From Opitutia bacterium (lineage in GTDB: Bacteria; Verrucomicrobiota; Verrucomicrobiia; Opitutales; UBA953), in assembly GCA_947378845.1 (NCBI GenBank), contig CANCLQ010000033.1, forward strand, positions 1-14,141: DNA of 14,141 bases, read 5' to 3'. Made by a program: the position numbers and the translations under genes. Every line of letters begins with the position of its first letter. The first letter of the stretch is position 1. Below the pieces are notes generated by a model. The model had not been told where the DNA came from. It saw nothing but the letters and a program-made list of their open reading frames with translations, and made no database searches. Below are positions 6,632 through 14,141 of the stretch, piece by piece.

Positions 6632-8271
6632 TTAAGTTTACGACGCTTGCGCTGGTAAATTGCCCAAGCGGCAAAACCCGTTCCCAGTAAGATCGCCCAA
6701 TCTCCGTAGCGCACCCATGGGGTGTGTGGGAGGTCTTTTGATTTTATAATCAAGGGTTCAGCGATTCCGTAGCCGGCGAAGTAAATAGTATCATCGGGCT
6801 TGCCTGATTGAGTGACGACATGGCTAAGCCCCGTTGCATTGATGCTGCCGCTCCAGCCAGCATTACCGCAACGCACAATCGGCAGACCGGTTGACGCTGC
6901 AAGAAGGGCAGAGTGTGCGGCGTGTTGGTAAGCTCCTGCTTCTCGACCATACCAAGCATCGTTGGTGACGACTAAAAGAAAGTCCGCTCCAGCTTGTGCA
7001 TGTTCGCGGGCGAGATCCGGAAAGACATCTTCGTAGCAAACCAATGCGCCAGCTTGGAAGGTTTGTCCTTTGCGATTAGTGACGGGAAGCAAAGATGTGC
7101 TGTCACCTGCAAGGCAATCTTCCGCGATTGGTACGACTTTTCGTAAAGGCAAGACGTTTGCCAGTGGTACGTATTCGCCGAAAGGAACTAAGTGACGTTT
7201 GGCGTAAACAGTCGTTTGAATTCCACGATCCGTGACCACTGCTACACCGTTGGTATATCCGCCCGTCCGCTTATCAATTGCCCCGATAACTAAAGGCGTC
7301 TGCGTGTTCTGTGCGAGCTCGGTGAGAATTTGCACATAACGATAATTATTCAGAGTAAGAGGTAGTGCAGCTTCGGGCCAAAGAATGAAATCAGGTCGCT
7401 GTCCTTTGCTGTCAGGCTTGCTCACCTCAGTGGTGAGTTGGCTGATTTTATTTAAATGACTTTCAAGGCGGAAGGAGTCCCACTTAGCGTTGGGATCGAA
7501 GTCGGTTTGTACGATGCCAACGCTTAGTGAATAGCTTGGGTAATTCATTCGGTTCTGAATGTTGTTTCCAAATACCACAAAGCCTAAGAGCAGCGGTGAG
7601 AGTCCGAGGTAAAGTTCAGGTGTCAGACGAGAGAGCCAATCCATTGTGCCCGCGGGCTTGCTCACCTGGGTCTCGCGAGCAAGACGCACCATTCGAATGA
7701 TCCAGCTGGCGAGACCCAAATTGATCATCACGAGCAGAATGGAGAGTCCGTAGGGACCGACCCATGAGCAGAGGCTTAATAAAACCGGATTAGATTCTTG
7801 GCTCGCTGAGAGTGGAAGCCAGCCAAAGCCGGTCAGAAAATTTCCACGAATCCATTCGAGGGTTCCCCATGCTCCCGCAACGCCCAGTAGCACGAGGCAG
7901 CGATAAAGAATGCTGGCACCTTTGGTTGTTGGGAAAATCCAACGCAGCAGAATGAGCCAGCCAAATAGATAAACTGCGCAATACGCGGTTAGGAAAATGA
8001 GGCCGATGTAACCGAGGGGTGGGTAAACGTGGCGAAGCCAAAGCAAGAGCCCGATCCAGAGTATCCAACTGCAATAAAAGGCGGCAGCGCGCCAAACCTT
8101 GAAATCAGGGCTTTGTGTCGAGGCAAGTATCGCAGGCACAAGCGCGATAAAGGCAACGAACGGATGTCCGACCGGTGTGAACGAAAAGAAGAGCAGTAAT
8201 GCTGTTAGTCCAATGCCAATCCACGATTGGAAGTGTGCATTGTTAAGGAGTGCCGTGCGACCCGTGGTCAT
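6628..8271 (-). CDS. lnt: Apolipoprotein N-acyltransferase
   Basis: 547 residues from the ATG at 8271, normal for Lnt. It N-acylates the diacylglyceryl-cysteine of lipoproteins at the periplasmic face of the inner membrane, the last lipoprotein maturation step in diderm bacteria. The N-terminal ~240 residues carry several hydrophobic segments (e.g. about 17-50, 64-80, 83-112, 124-136, 165-194, 220-236), followed by the nitrilase-type domain with the catalytic triad visible: E300 in LWPEAALPL, K358 in VYAKRHLVPFGEYVP, C412 in ALVCYEDVFP. A last hydrophobic segment (about 524-539) precedes a basic tail KRRKLN. The chosen ATG overlaps the secA stop as ATGA, a classic coupling arrangement; an in-frame extension to 8334 would lie wholly inside secA and adds residues not typical of the family. 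Its stop codon shares TTAA with the stop of the opposing acidic-tail gene. Confidence 0.96.
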   Translation of the reverse strand: MTTGRTALLNNAHFQSWIGIGLTALLLFFSFTPVGHPFVAFIALVPAILASTQSPDFKVWRAAAFYCSWILWIGLLLWLRHVYPPLGYIGLIFLTAYCAVYLFGWLILLRWIFPTTKGASILYRCLVLLGVAGAWGTLEWIRGNFLTGFGWLPLSASQESNPVLLSLCSWVGPYGLSILLVMINLGLASWIIRMVRLARETQVSKPAGTMDWLSRLTPELYLGLSPLLLGFVVFGNNIQNRMNYPSYSLSVGIVQTDFDPNAKWDSFRLESHLNKISQLTTEVSKPDSKGQRPDFILWPEAALPLTLNNYRYVQILTELAQNTQTPLVIGAIDKRTGGYTNGVAVVTDRGIQTTVYAKRHLVPFGEYVPLANVLPLRKVVPIAEDCLAGDSTSLLPVTNRKGQTFQAGALVCYEDVFPDLAREHAQAGADFLLVVTNDAWYGREAGAYQHAAHSALLAASTGLPIVRCGNAGWSGSINATGLSHVVTQSGKPDDTIYFAGYGIAEPLIIKSKDLPHTPWVRYGDWAILLGTGFAAWAIYQRKRRKLN

Positions 8272-11258
8272 TCGGAAGTCTCTTGAACTAATTGCCAACC
8301 CTCGTCGCGAACCATCGGTTCCGCCTTCTTCCATTTTAATTCGAGGGTTTCACCTCCCTTGCGAATGCGAACAATATCATTGCGACCAATTTTATTGGTG
8401 CTGCGGCGGAAAGGTTCGGCCTTGGGCTGCGCGCTTGTTGAGGCGGTGTCTTCGGGTGTGCCAGGCTCGGCTGGACCAGTGGCGATGGCGCGGCCTTGAG
8501 ACGAACGTATGGTTGCTTCAAGCGCTTCCATCGAAGCAGCAGTACGGAATAAACCGGTGCACACTTCACTGCGCAATTGGCGCATCAGTTGTTCGAAAGC
8601 GCGATAGGCTTCCGATTTATACTCATTGAGCGGATCTTTTTGGGCGTAACCACGGAGCCGAACGCCTCGACGAAGTTCGTCCATTTCAGTGAGGTGATTC
8701 TGCCAATTGCGATCCACTGCGCGAATAATAATATATTTTTCGATGTGCTGGAGGACTTCTTTGCTTTCGTGTTTCTCGCGGCTGGCGTGAAGTTCAGAAA
8801 TTTTCTTCATCACGCACGCCGTTGCGAGGTCGCGATTAAGCGGAATAATCTCTTCGGCAGAAAGACGAATAGGAAAGGTGCTGACAAACCAGCTTACAAA
8901 TGCTTCTGCTCCGTTTTGGTCGGCCGTCGAGGTGTCATCAGGGAATGCGGTATTTAGACGGTCATCGATTTCTTCGGTGATGATTTCAAAAATCGATTGA
9001 CGTGAATTAACTTCAGTCAGCGTGCGGTTCCGGAGGCCGTAAATAATATTTCGCTGATCATTTAGAACGTCGTCGTACTGTAAGAGGTGTTTGCGGTGGG
9101 AGTAATTTTGACCTTCAACGCGTTTCTGTGCGGTTCCGATAGAGCGGTTTAACAACGGGTGCTCAAGCGGCTCGCCTTCATTGAACGACTTTTCTAGCAT
9201 CGAAGAAATAATACCGGCGTTTGCGAATAGACGCATCAAGTCGTCTTCGAGAGAGATAAGGAAGCGCGATAGGCCAGGATCACCTTGGCGCGAGCAACGA
9301 CCGCGGAGCTGGCGATCCACGCGACGTGATTCGTGTCGCTCAGTGCCAAGCACGTATAGCCCGCCTAATTCACGTACACCTTCTCCGAGGCGAATGTCCG
9401 TACCGCGACCAGCCATATTAGTGGCAATAGTTACTGCACCATTTTGTCCAGCGAGTGCCACGATGTCGGCTTCGTGTTCGTGATTTTTAGCGTTCAGTAC
9501 TTTGTGCGGAACGCGCGCGAGCGTGAGCATTCGACTTAATGTTTCAGAGGCTTCAACGGAAGCGGTGCCGACTAAGACCGGCTGACCGCGTTTGTGGGCT
9601 TCTTTGACTTCGTTGATGGCGTACGCGTATTTCTCACGACGCGTTTTGAAGACGATGTCGTTTTGATCGATACGAATGCAGGGCTGATTGGTTGGAATGG
9701 TTACCACAGTCAGATGATAAATTTCATTGAACTCGGTTGCCTCTGTTTCGGCCGTTCCGGTCATGCCCGCCAGTTTGCGGTACATTCGGAAGTAATTTTG
9801 AATCGTGATGGTGGCGTAGGTTTTATTTTCCTTCTCCATCGCCACGCCTTCTTTGGCTTCGACTGCTTGGTGAAGTCCATCGCTCCAGCGTCGACCAACC
9901 ATAATCCGCCCAGTATTTTCATCGACGATTAAAACTTTGCCATCTTGCAGCACGTAATGGCGGTCGCATTCGTAGAGGGCGAAGGCCTTGATGAGTTGGC
10001 CGATGGCATGGATATCTTCCGAGGTACGAATGTAAGATTGTTCAGCTTCGTTGCGTAATTCGGTACGACGTTCCTGGGTAAGCGATTCGTCTTTATCGAG
10101 TTCAACGTAGCGCGTCGGAAGATCGGGAAGAGTGAAGGCGTCGGGATTTCCTGGGCGTAAAGTATCGCGACCTAATTGAGTTAAGTCAGATTCTTGTTCG
10201 CGTTCGCTGATAGAGAAATACAGGCGTTCCTTGAGGTGGTAGCGGCGGTCCTTTTCAACTTCACTGGCAAGGATGCCTTCATGTTTTTCAAGTAATTTGC
10301 GCCAGCGACCGTTCTCCATCAGTCGAGCGAATGCTTTATTGCGTGGCATGCCGTGCGCGGTCAGCCAGAGCTTATCCATCGTGGATTCAGAAGGCTCTTT
10401 ATTTTCTGAAACTTTGCTGAGTTCAGCTTCCGCCTCGTTGATTAGACGTGTAACGAGTTTTGTTTGCGCTTCGAAAAGGGCTTTAACGTCTTCGACCAAA
10501 CGAGGGAAGGGGAGTTCGCGTTCTTCGGTGACGGGACCAGAAATGATCAGCGGCGTGCGCGCTTCATCGATAAGGATGGAGTCGATTTCATCGACGATGC
10601 AGTAGAAGTAATCGCGTTGAACCTGTTCGTTGGCGCTTAGGGCCATGCCGTTGTCGCGCAGATAATCGAAACCGAATTCTGAAGCGGTGCCGTAGGTGAT
10701 GTCGCAACGATAAGCCGCTTGGCGATCTTCGTTGCCCATTTGATTTTGAATGCAGCCCACTGTCAGGCCTAACCAACGGTAGAGGTGGCCCATCCACTCG
10801 GAGTCGCGTCGGGCAAGGTAGTCGTTAACCGTGACGAGCTGGCAATTCTTGCCAGTGAGTGCGTTTAGGTAGAGGGGGAGAGTGGCGACCAAAGTCTTGC
10901 CTTCGCCGGTCGCCATTTCGGCGATTTTATTTTGGTGCAGGGCGATGCCGCCGATTAGTTGCACATCGAAGTGCACCATGTTCCAGGTCTGTTCATGCTC
11001 GCAGACGATGGCGGTGGTGCCTTTGAGGCGACGCGCGGCATTCTTCACGACCGCAAATGCTTCAGGTAAAATCGAGTCGACGGTTTCACCGCGAGCAAGG
11101 CGGGCCTTGAATTCGGCTGTCTTGCCTTGAATTTGGGCGTCGGTGAGTTTTTGGTACTCTAACTCAAGTGCATTGATGCGTGCGACGATGGGTCGGCACT
11201 TGCGGAGGAATCTCCGATTGTGGCTACCAGCAAAGAGCTTGATGAGACTTAGAAACAT
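8268..11258 (-). CDS. secA: Preprotein translocase ATPase SecA
   Basis: 996 residues, longer than E. coli SecA (901) because of insertions. It drives preproteins through SecYEG by ATP hydrolysis. Visible: N-terminal LIKLFAGSHNRRFLR (4-18), Walker A MATGEGKT (about 115-122), VNDYLARRD, Walker B VDEID (222-226), GTASVEASE and AGRGTDIRLGEGV in the second motor domain, motif VI GRCSRQGDPG, and the scaffold region HRKHLLQYDDVLNDQR. There is a short insertion near the N-terminus (TTAIVCEHEQTW before HFDVQLIGG) and a long one in the preprotein-binding domain (about 250-430). The usual C-terminal zinc motif CPCGSGKKYKxC is missing: KIGRND (from about 956) is followed by a basic segment and not by cysteines. 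The ATG at 11258 has AGGA 3 bp upstream; a TTG at 11282 next to GAGGTGG would add 8 atypical residues. First gene of a secA-lnt operon (ATGA overlap). Confidence 0.97.
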   Translation of the reverse strand: MFLSLIKLFAGSHNRRFLRKCRPIVARINALELEYQKLTDAQIQGKTAEFKARLARGETVDSILPEAFAVVKNAARRLKGTTAIVCEHEQTWNMVHFDVQLIGGIALHQNKIAEMATGEGKTLVATLPLYLNALTGKNCQLVTVNDYLARRDSEWMGHLYRWLGLTVGCIQNQMGNEDRQAAYRCDITYGTASEFGFDYLRDNGMALSANEQVQRDYFYCIVDEIDSILIDEARTPLIISGPVTEERELPFPRLVEDVKALFEAQTKLVTRLINEAEAELSKVSENKEPSESTMDKLWLTAHGMPRNKAFARLMENGRWRKLLEKHEGILASEVEKDRRYHLKERLYFSISEREQESDLTQLGRDTLRPGNPDAFTLPDLPTRYVELDKDESLTQERRTELRNEAEQSYIRTSEDIHAIGQLIKAFALYECDRHYVLQDGKVLIVDENTGRIMVGRRWSDGLHQAVEAKEGVAMEKENKTYATITIQNYFRMYRKLAGMTGTAETEATEFNEIYHLTVVTIPTNQPCIRIDQNDIVFKTRREKYAYAINEVKEAHKRGQPVLVGTASVEASETLSRMLTLARVPHKVLNAKNHEHEADIVALAGQNGAVTIATNMAGRGTDIRLGEGVRELGGLYVLGTERHESRRVDRQLRGRCSRQGDPGLSRFLISLEDDLMRLFANAGIISSMLEKSFNEGEPLEHPLLNRSIGTAQKRVEGQNYSHRKHLLQYDDVLNDQRNIIYGLRNRTLTEVNSRQSIFEIITEEIDDRLNTAFPDDTSTADQNGAEAFVSWFVSTFPIRLSAEEIIPLNRDLATACVMKKISELHASREKHESKEVLQHIEKYIIIRAVDRNWQNHLTEMDELRRGVRLRGYAQKDPLNEYKSEAYRAFEQLMRQLRSEVCTGLFRTAASMEALEATIRSSQGRAIATGPAEPGTPEDTASTSAQPKAEPFRRSTNKIGRNDIVRIRKGGETLELKWKKAEPMVRDEGWQLVQETSE

Positions 11259-11334
11259 GGGTCCTGACGCGAAAGGTAGCAAACCACCTCGGTTAAGTGT
11301 GAGTCAAAGCCCAAATCCAATAATCCGCCCTATT

Positions 11335-11363
11335 TTAGGTGAAAATGTTAAATTTTAGATAAT
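11335..11363 (+). promoter_or_regulatory. Candidate trxB promoter in the AT-rich secA/trxB divergent region
   Basis: GATAAT (11358-11363) matches a -10 in five of six positions and lies 17 bp after TTAGGT (11335-11340), a weak -35. The surrounding 11320-11365 stretch is clearly AT-richer than the flanks and probably also holds the secA promoter on the other strand (TAAAAT, as ATTTTA at 11332-11337, is a candidate -10), but no good -35 is seen for it. The leader to the trxB ATG at 11484 would be about 110 nt; I see no riboswitch-like structure in it. Confidence 0.3.
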
Positions 11364-11483
11364 TGGCTCAAGCCCGAGAATGTCGGATTGAGTAGCCATG
11401 ATTTGCCGACGGCGCAGGCGAGTCTGAATATGAATTTTCCGCCTTGCCGTTGGCATAGAGACATCAAGATGGGGTTATTCCCT

Positions 11484-12407
11484 ATGGCTGAAAACGTTCT
11501 AATTTTAGGTACGGGCTGCGCTGGCCTGACCGCTGCAATTTACGCTGCTCGCGCTGGTCTCAGTCCGCTGGTGCTTGAAGGTGGTCAACCCGGTGGACAA
11601 TTAACGACGACTTCGGAAGTCGAAAACTTTCCTGGCTTCGTCCACGGCGTGGATGGCAATGAATTGATTTCGAATATGAAAGCTCAAGCCGAGCGCTTTG
11701 GTGCACGCTTTGCTTGGGATCGTATCGACTCAGTAGATTTTTCGGGTTCGGTAAAAAAACTCGTAGGTGGTGAAGCGACCTACGAAGCGAAGGCTGTCAT
11801 TATTGCCACAGGTGCCTCGCCTCGCTTGCTCGGTATCCCTGGAGAAAAAGAATATTACGGCGGTAACGGTGTTACGACATGCGCCACATGCGATGGCGCG
11901 TTTTATCGCGATGTGCCAGTCGTCGTAGTGGGCGGTGGTGACTCCGCTTGCGAAGAAGCTTTATTCCTTACGCGTTTTGCTTCGAAAGTAATTTTAGTTC
12001 ACCGTCGCGATAAATTCCGTGCCTCGGAAATCATGGTGCAACGCGTGAAGGCTCACGAAAAAATCGAGCTCGCACTCAACTGCGCACCTCTCGAAGTACT
12101 TGGTGGTGCCGATGGCAAAGTCCACAGTCTCCGCGTTCAAGAAGCTTCAGGAAAAACACGTGATATCGCCTGTAAATGCGTGTTTATTGCGATTGGTCAC
12201 GTCCCCAATTCAAAGGCTTTCACGCCTGCATTGAGTGTGGACGAGAACGGCTATTTCATTGCTGAAGACAACACCGTGAGCACGAAGGTTCCTGGCGTAT
12301 TTGTTGCCGGCGATTGTGCGGATCACGTTTACCGTCAGGCCATCACTGCAGCAGGCATGGGATGCCGTGCGGCGATTGAAGCCGAGCGCTGGTTAGCAGG
12401 CCTGTAA
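11484..12407 (+). CDS. trxB: Thioredoxin reductase (NADPH), FAD flavoprotein
   Basis: 307 residues. It transfers electrons from NADPH through FAD and a redox-active disulfide to thioredoxin in the cytoplasm. Visible in order: FAD-binding Rossmann motif ILGTGCAGLTAAIYAARAG (7-25), GGQPGGQLTTT (33-43), ATGASPRLLGIPGE (108-121), the active-site CATC (C133, C136) in TTCATCDGAF, NADPH-binding GGGDSACEEA (150-159), the HRRDKFRAS motif (173-181) that gives NADPH preference, and the C-terminal FAD motif GVFVAGDCAD...RQAITAAGMGC. The Rossmann proline of GSGPAG is cysteine here. An in-frame ATG at 11469 would add MGLFP, and a longer extension to 11388 adds non-homologous sequence; the ATG at 11484 begins right before the first beta strand as in the family, though neither has a good Shine-Dalgarno. 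It is divergent from secA; its stop is 3 bp from that of ilvB. Confidence 0.96.
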   Translation: MAENVLILGTGCAGLTAAIYAARAGLSPLVLEGGQPGGQLTTTSEVENFPGFVHGVDGNELISNMKAQAERFGARFAWDRIDSVDFSGSVKKLVGGEATYEAKAVIIATGASPRLLGIPGEKEYYGGNGVTTCATCDGAFYRDVPVVVVGGGDSACEEALFLTRFASKVILVHRRDKFRASEIMVQRVKAHEKIELALNCAPLEVLGGADGKVHSLRVQEASGKTRDIACKCVFIAIGHVPNSKAFTPALSVDENGYFIAEDNTVSTKVPGVFVAGDCADHVYRQAITAAGMGCRAAIEAERWLAGL

Positions 12408-12410
12408 GCC

Positions 12411-14141
12411 TTACTTCGTCAGAATTTCCATCGCCGATTTCTTCTGTGGAATAAACGGAAGAACGTGTTCGGTGTAGGGAACGATGACGTCGAGAAGGTA
12501 AGGACCATTATGCGCTAGCATCTCGCGAATCGCTTCACGCAATTCTTCGCGCTTGATCACTTGGCGGGCCTTGATGCCAAAGCCGTTAGCGATTTTTACG
12601 AAGTCAGGATAAAGTCCACCAGGATTGTCTGGGCTACCGATGTTAGTCGCATCGCCTAAGACGGTGTGACCGCGGACGCCTGCGTAGAAACGATCTTCCC
12701 ACTGAACCACCATGCCTAGGTGTTGATTGTTCAGGAGCATGACCTTCGCATTAATCTTCTCAATTTTCATGCACGCCAGCTCTTGGATATTCATCAAGAA
12801 CGAGCCGTCGCCATCGATATCGATAACCTGTTTCTTAGGGCAGGCCACTTTTGCGCCAATAGCAGCAGGCAAACCAAAGCCCATGGTACCAGCGCCTAAT
12901 GAACTAATGAAGGTGCGTGGTTTATTGAATTGGTAGTACTGTGGAGCCCACATTTGGTGTTGGCCCACGCCTGTAGAAATAATCGCGTCACCCTTGGTTT
13001 CCTTGAAGAGGGTCTCAATCGCTTCTTGCGGTAAGATGTGCTTAGAGCCTTTACGGTCGTAGCTGAACGGGAAGGGATGCTGTTTTTTCCAGCCGTTGAT
13101 GGTCGTGTACCATTTCTTGAGATTAGGTTTCTTGAAACCCTTCTTCGCTAATGCACACAGACGCAGCAGGGCATGTTTGACGTCCGAGTGAACCGGATAA
13201 TCTGCAAATTTATTTTTGTGATGCTCGGAGCGATCGATGTCGACGTGGACAATCGTGGCGTCGGGTGCGAATTTTTCGATAGCGCCGGTAATACGATCGT
13301 CGAAGCGCGCACCGAGTACGATGAGCAAGTCGCTCTTACATACTGCCCAATTACCAGCGACCGTGCCGTGCATGCCGTACCAGTAGAGCGACTGTGGATG
13401 ATCGGAAGGGAAGGCGCCGAGCCCCATTAAAGTGCTTGCGACAGGGATACCTGTGGCTTTGGCGAAAGCCATTAATTCCTTGTGAGCGTGAGCTGAAAGG
13501 ATGCCGCCACCGACGTAGAGTACGGGTTGCTTAGCCTTCTCAATGAGCCGTAAAACCGTGCTAAATTGGGCGTCCGGTGCCTTTGGTGGAACTTGCAGGC
13601 CAGGAATATCGACGTCGTTAACCGACTTCGGGAAAACTGGAACCCACTCGTGTTGTTGAACGTCTTTTGGGATATCGATGACGACAGGACCTGGACGACC
13701 AGTGGTCGCAATCTTGAAAGCCTTGTACATGATCATCGGCAACTCGTTGTAATCGAGAACGAGGAACGAGTGCTTCACGATCGGAAGCGTCATGCCATAG
13801 AAGTCAGTTTCCTGGAAAGCGGCACGACCGATGAATTGCTGATAAACTTGTCCTGTGATGCACACTAATGGAATGCTATCCATGTGAGCATCGGCAATGG
13901 CTGTAACGAGGTTGGTGGCGCCGGGGCCAGACGTGGCCATGCAAACTCCGGGTTTACCCGTTGCACGCGAATAGCCGTGAGCCATGAAAGCGCCGCCTTG
14001 TTCGTGGCGTGGTAAGATCGTGCGAATTTTTTTCGAGCGCGTGAGGCCTTGGTGTAGCTCCATCGAGGCGCCACCTGGGTAGGCAAAAATAGTATCAACC
14101 CCGAGGTTTTCTAGGCATCGCACCATGACGTCACAGCCACG
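12411..14141 (-). CDS. ilvB: Acetolactate synthase large subunit, ThDP-dependent (5' end outside window)
   Basis: 576 residues visible; the frame stays open to the window edge and the sequence before the first Met (14126) still matches the family, so only the extreme N-terminus is missing. It condenses pyruvate with pyruvate or 2-oxobutyrate in valine/leucine/isoleucine synthesis. Numbering from the Met at 14126: YPGGASMELHQ (16-26), catalytic glutamate E42 in RHEQGG, SGPGATNLV (66-74), GQVYQQFIGRAAFQE (92-106), LGARFDDRITG (271-281), ThDP motif from GDGS (439-442) to NNQH (466-469), QWEDRFY (475-481), and the C-terminal GPYLLDVIVPYTEHVLPFIP. Many blocks (GGASMELHQ, ITGQV, NNQHLGMVVQWEDRFY) resemble plant and cyanobacterial AHAS more than E. 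coli IlvB. The regulatory small subunit gene ilvN is not downstream: the next gene, trxB, converges 3 bp away. Confidence 0.95.
   Translation of the reverse strand, partial: RGCDVMVRCLENLGVDTIFAYPGGASMELHQGLTRSKKIRTILPRHEQGGAFMAHGYSRATGKPGVCMATSGPGATNLVTAIADAHMDSIPLVCITGQVYQQFIGRAAFQETDFYGMTLPIVKHSFLVLDYNELPMIMYKAFKIATTGRPGPVVIDIPKDVQQHEWVPVFPKSVNDVDIPGLQVPPKAPDAQFSTVLRLIEKAKQPVLYVGGGILSAHAHKELMAFAKATGIPVASTLMGLGAFPSDHPQSLYWYGMHGTVAGNWAVCKSDLLIVLGARFDDRITGAIEKFAPDATIVHVDIDRSEHHKNKFADYPVHSDVKHALLRLCALAKKGFKKPNLKKWYTTINGWKKQHPFPFSYDRKGSKHILPQEAIETLFKETKGDAIISTGVGQHQMWAPQYYQFNKPRTFISSLGAGTMGFGLPAAIGAKVACPKKQVIDIDGDGSFLMNIQELACMKIEKINAKVMLLNNQHLGMVVQWEDRFYAGVRGHTVLGDATNIGSPDNPGGLYPDFVKIANGFGIKARQVIKREELREAIREMLAHNGPYLLDVIVPYTEHVLPFIPQKKSAMEILTK

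Noticed and set aside
8272..8334. N-terminal extension of lnt upstream of 8271
   Set aside because: It would overlap secA by more than 60 bp and adds residues unlike Lnt; the ATGA overlap start is more typical.
8099..8629. Plus-strand open frame of 176 codons across the lnt start and secA end
   Set aside because: Antisense to two confidently identified genes and without recognisable domains; it is a shadow of their codon bias.
11259..11282. TTG start of secA at 11282 preceded by GAGGTGG
   Set aside because: The motif is only 1 bp from the TTG, the extra residues are not part of known SecA N-termini, and the ATG at 11258 matches the family start. Not fully excluded.
1..14141. tRNA, rRNA, CRISPR, IS elements, prophage or defence genes
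   Set aside because: Nearly all bases are in housekeeping-type genes; no repeat array, transposase, integrase or cloverleaf-like segment was seen. The nuclease-helicase has no cas or other defence neighbours.

Overview
This window looks like ordinary chromosomal backbone of a diderm (outer-membrane) bacterium, most likely from the Verrucomicrobiota/PVC group and perhaps Opitutae-like. That assignment is an inference. It rests on a SecA with the long insertions and the GRCSRQGD form of motif VI that I associate with PVC and Bacteroidetes SecA proteins, on a quinone-type PyrD and an Lnt that imply a Gram-negative envelope, and on overall similarity by memory only. I see no tRNA, rRNA, CRISPR array, insertion sequence or phage gene.

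Layout. At 1-480 (+) is the 3' part of an NfsB-like nitroreductase. At 494-4071 (-) is a three-gene operon read from right to left: a DUF502 membrane protein, a short RecO-like OB-fold protein, and a PD-(D/E)XK nuclease-XPD/Rad3 helicase fusion. These genes abut (TAAATG) or overlap (TGATG), so translation is probably coupled. At 4167-4709 (+) is an exported SOUL heme-binding-like protein. At 4712-5764 (-) is pyrD. At 5882-6631 (+) is an unrecognised protein with a long acidic tail. At 6628-11258 (-) is the pair secA-lnt, joined by an ATGA overlap. At 11484-12407 (+) is trxB. At 12411-14141 (-) is ilvB, cut by the window end.

Functional grouping. The operon at 494-4071 joins two probable DNA repair or recombination proteins to a membrane protein of unknown role. 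The secA-lnt pair joins preprotein translocation to lipoprotein maturation. The others (pyrimidine synthesis, thiol redox control, branched-chain amino acid synthesis, flavin oxidoreductase) are single housekeeping genes.

The genome is very compact. All four convergent gene pairs are separated by 13 bp or less, one shares a TTAA as both stop codons, and Shine-Dalgarno motifs are weak or absent at nearly every start. The most interesting departures from family norms are a Rad3/XPD-type helicase without the four Fe-S cysteines, a SecA whose C-terminal zinc motif is replaced after a conserved GRND lead-in, a plant-like acetolactate synthase with unusual residues at two herbicide-contact positions, and the acidic-tailed unknown protein. 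I found no convincing undescribed multi-gene system; the helicase/RecO-like/DUF502 operon is the best candidate for follow-up.
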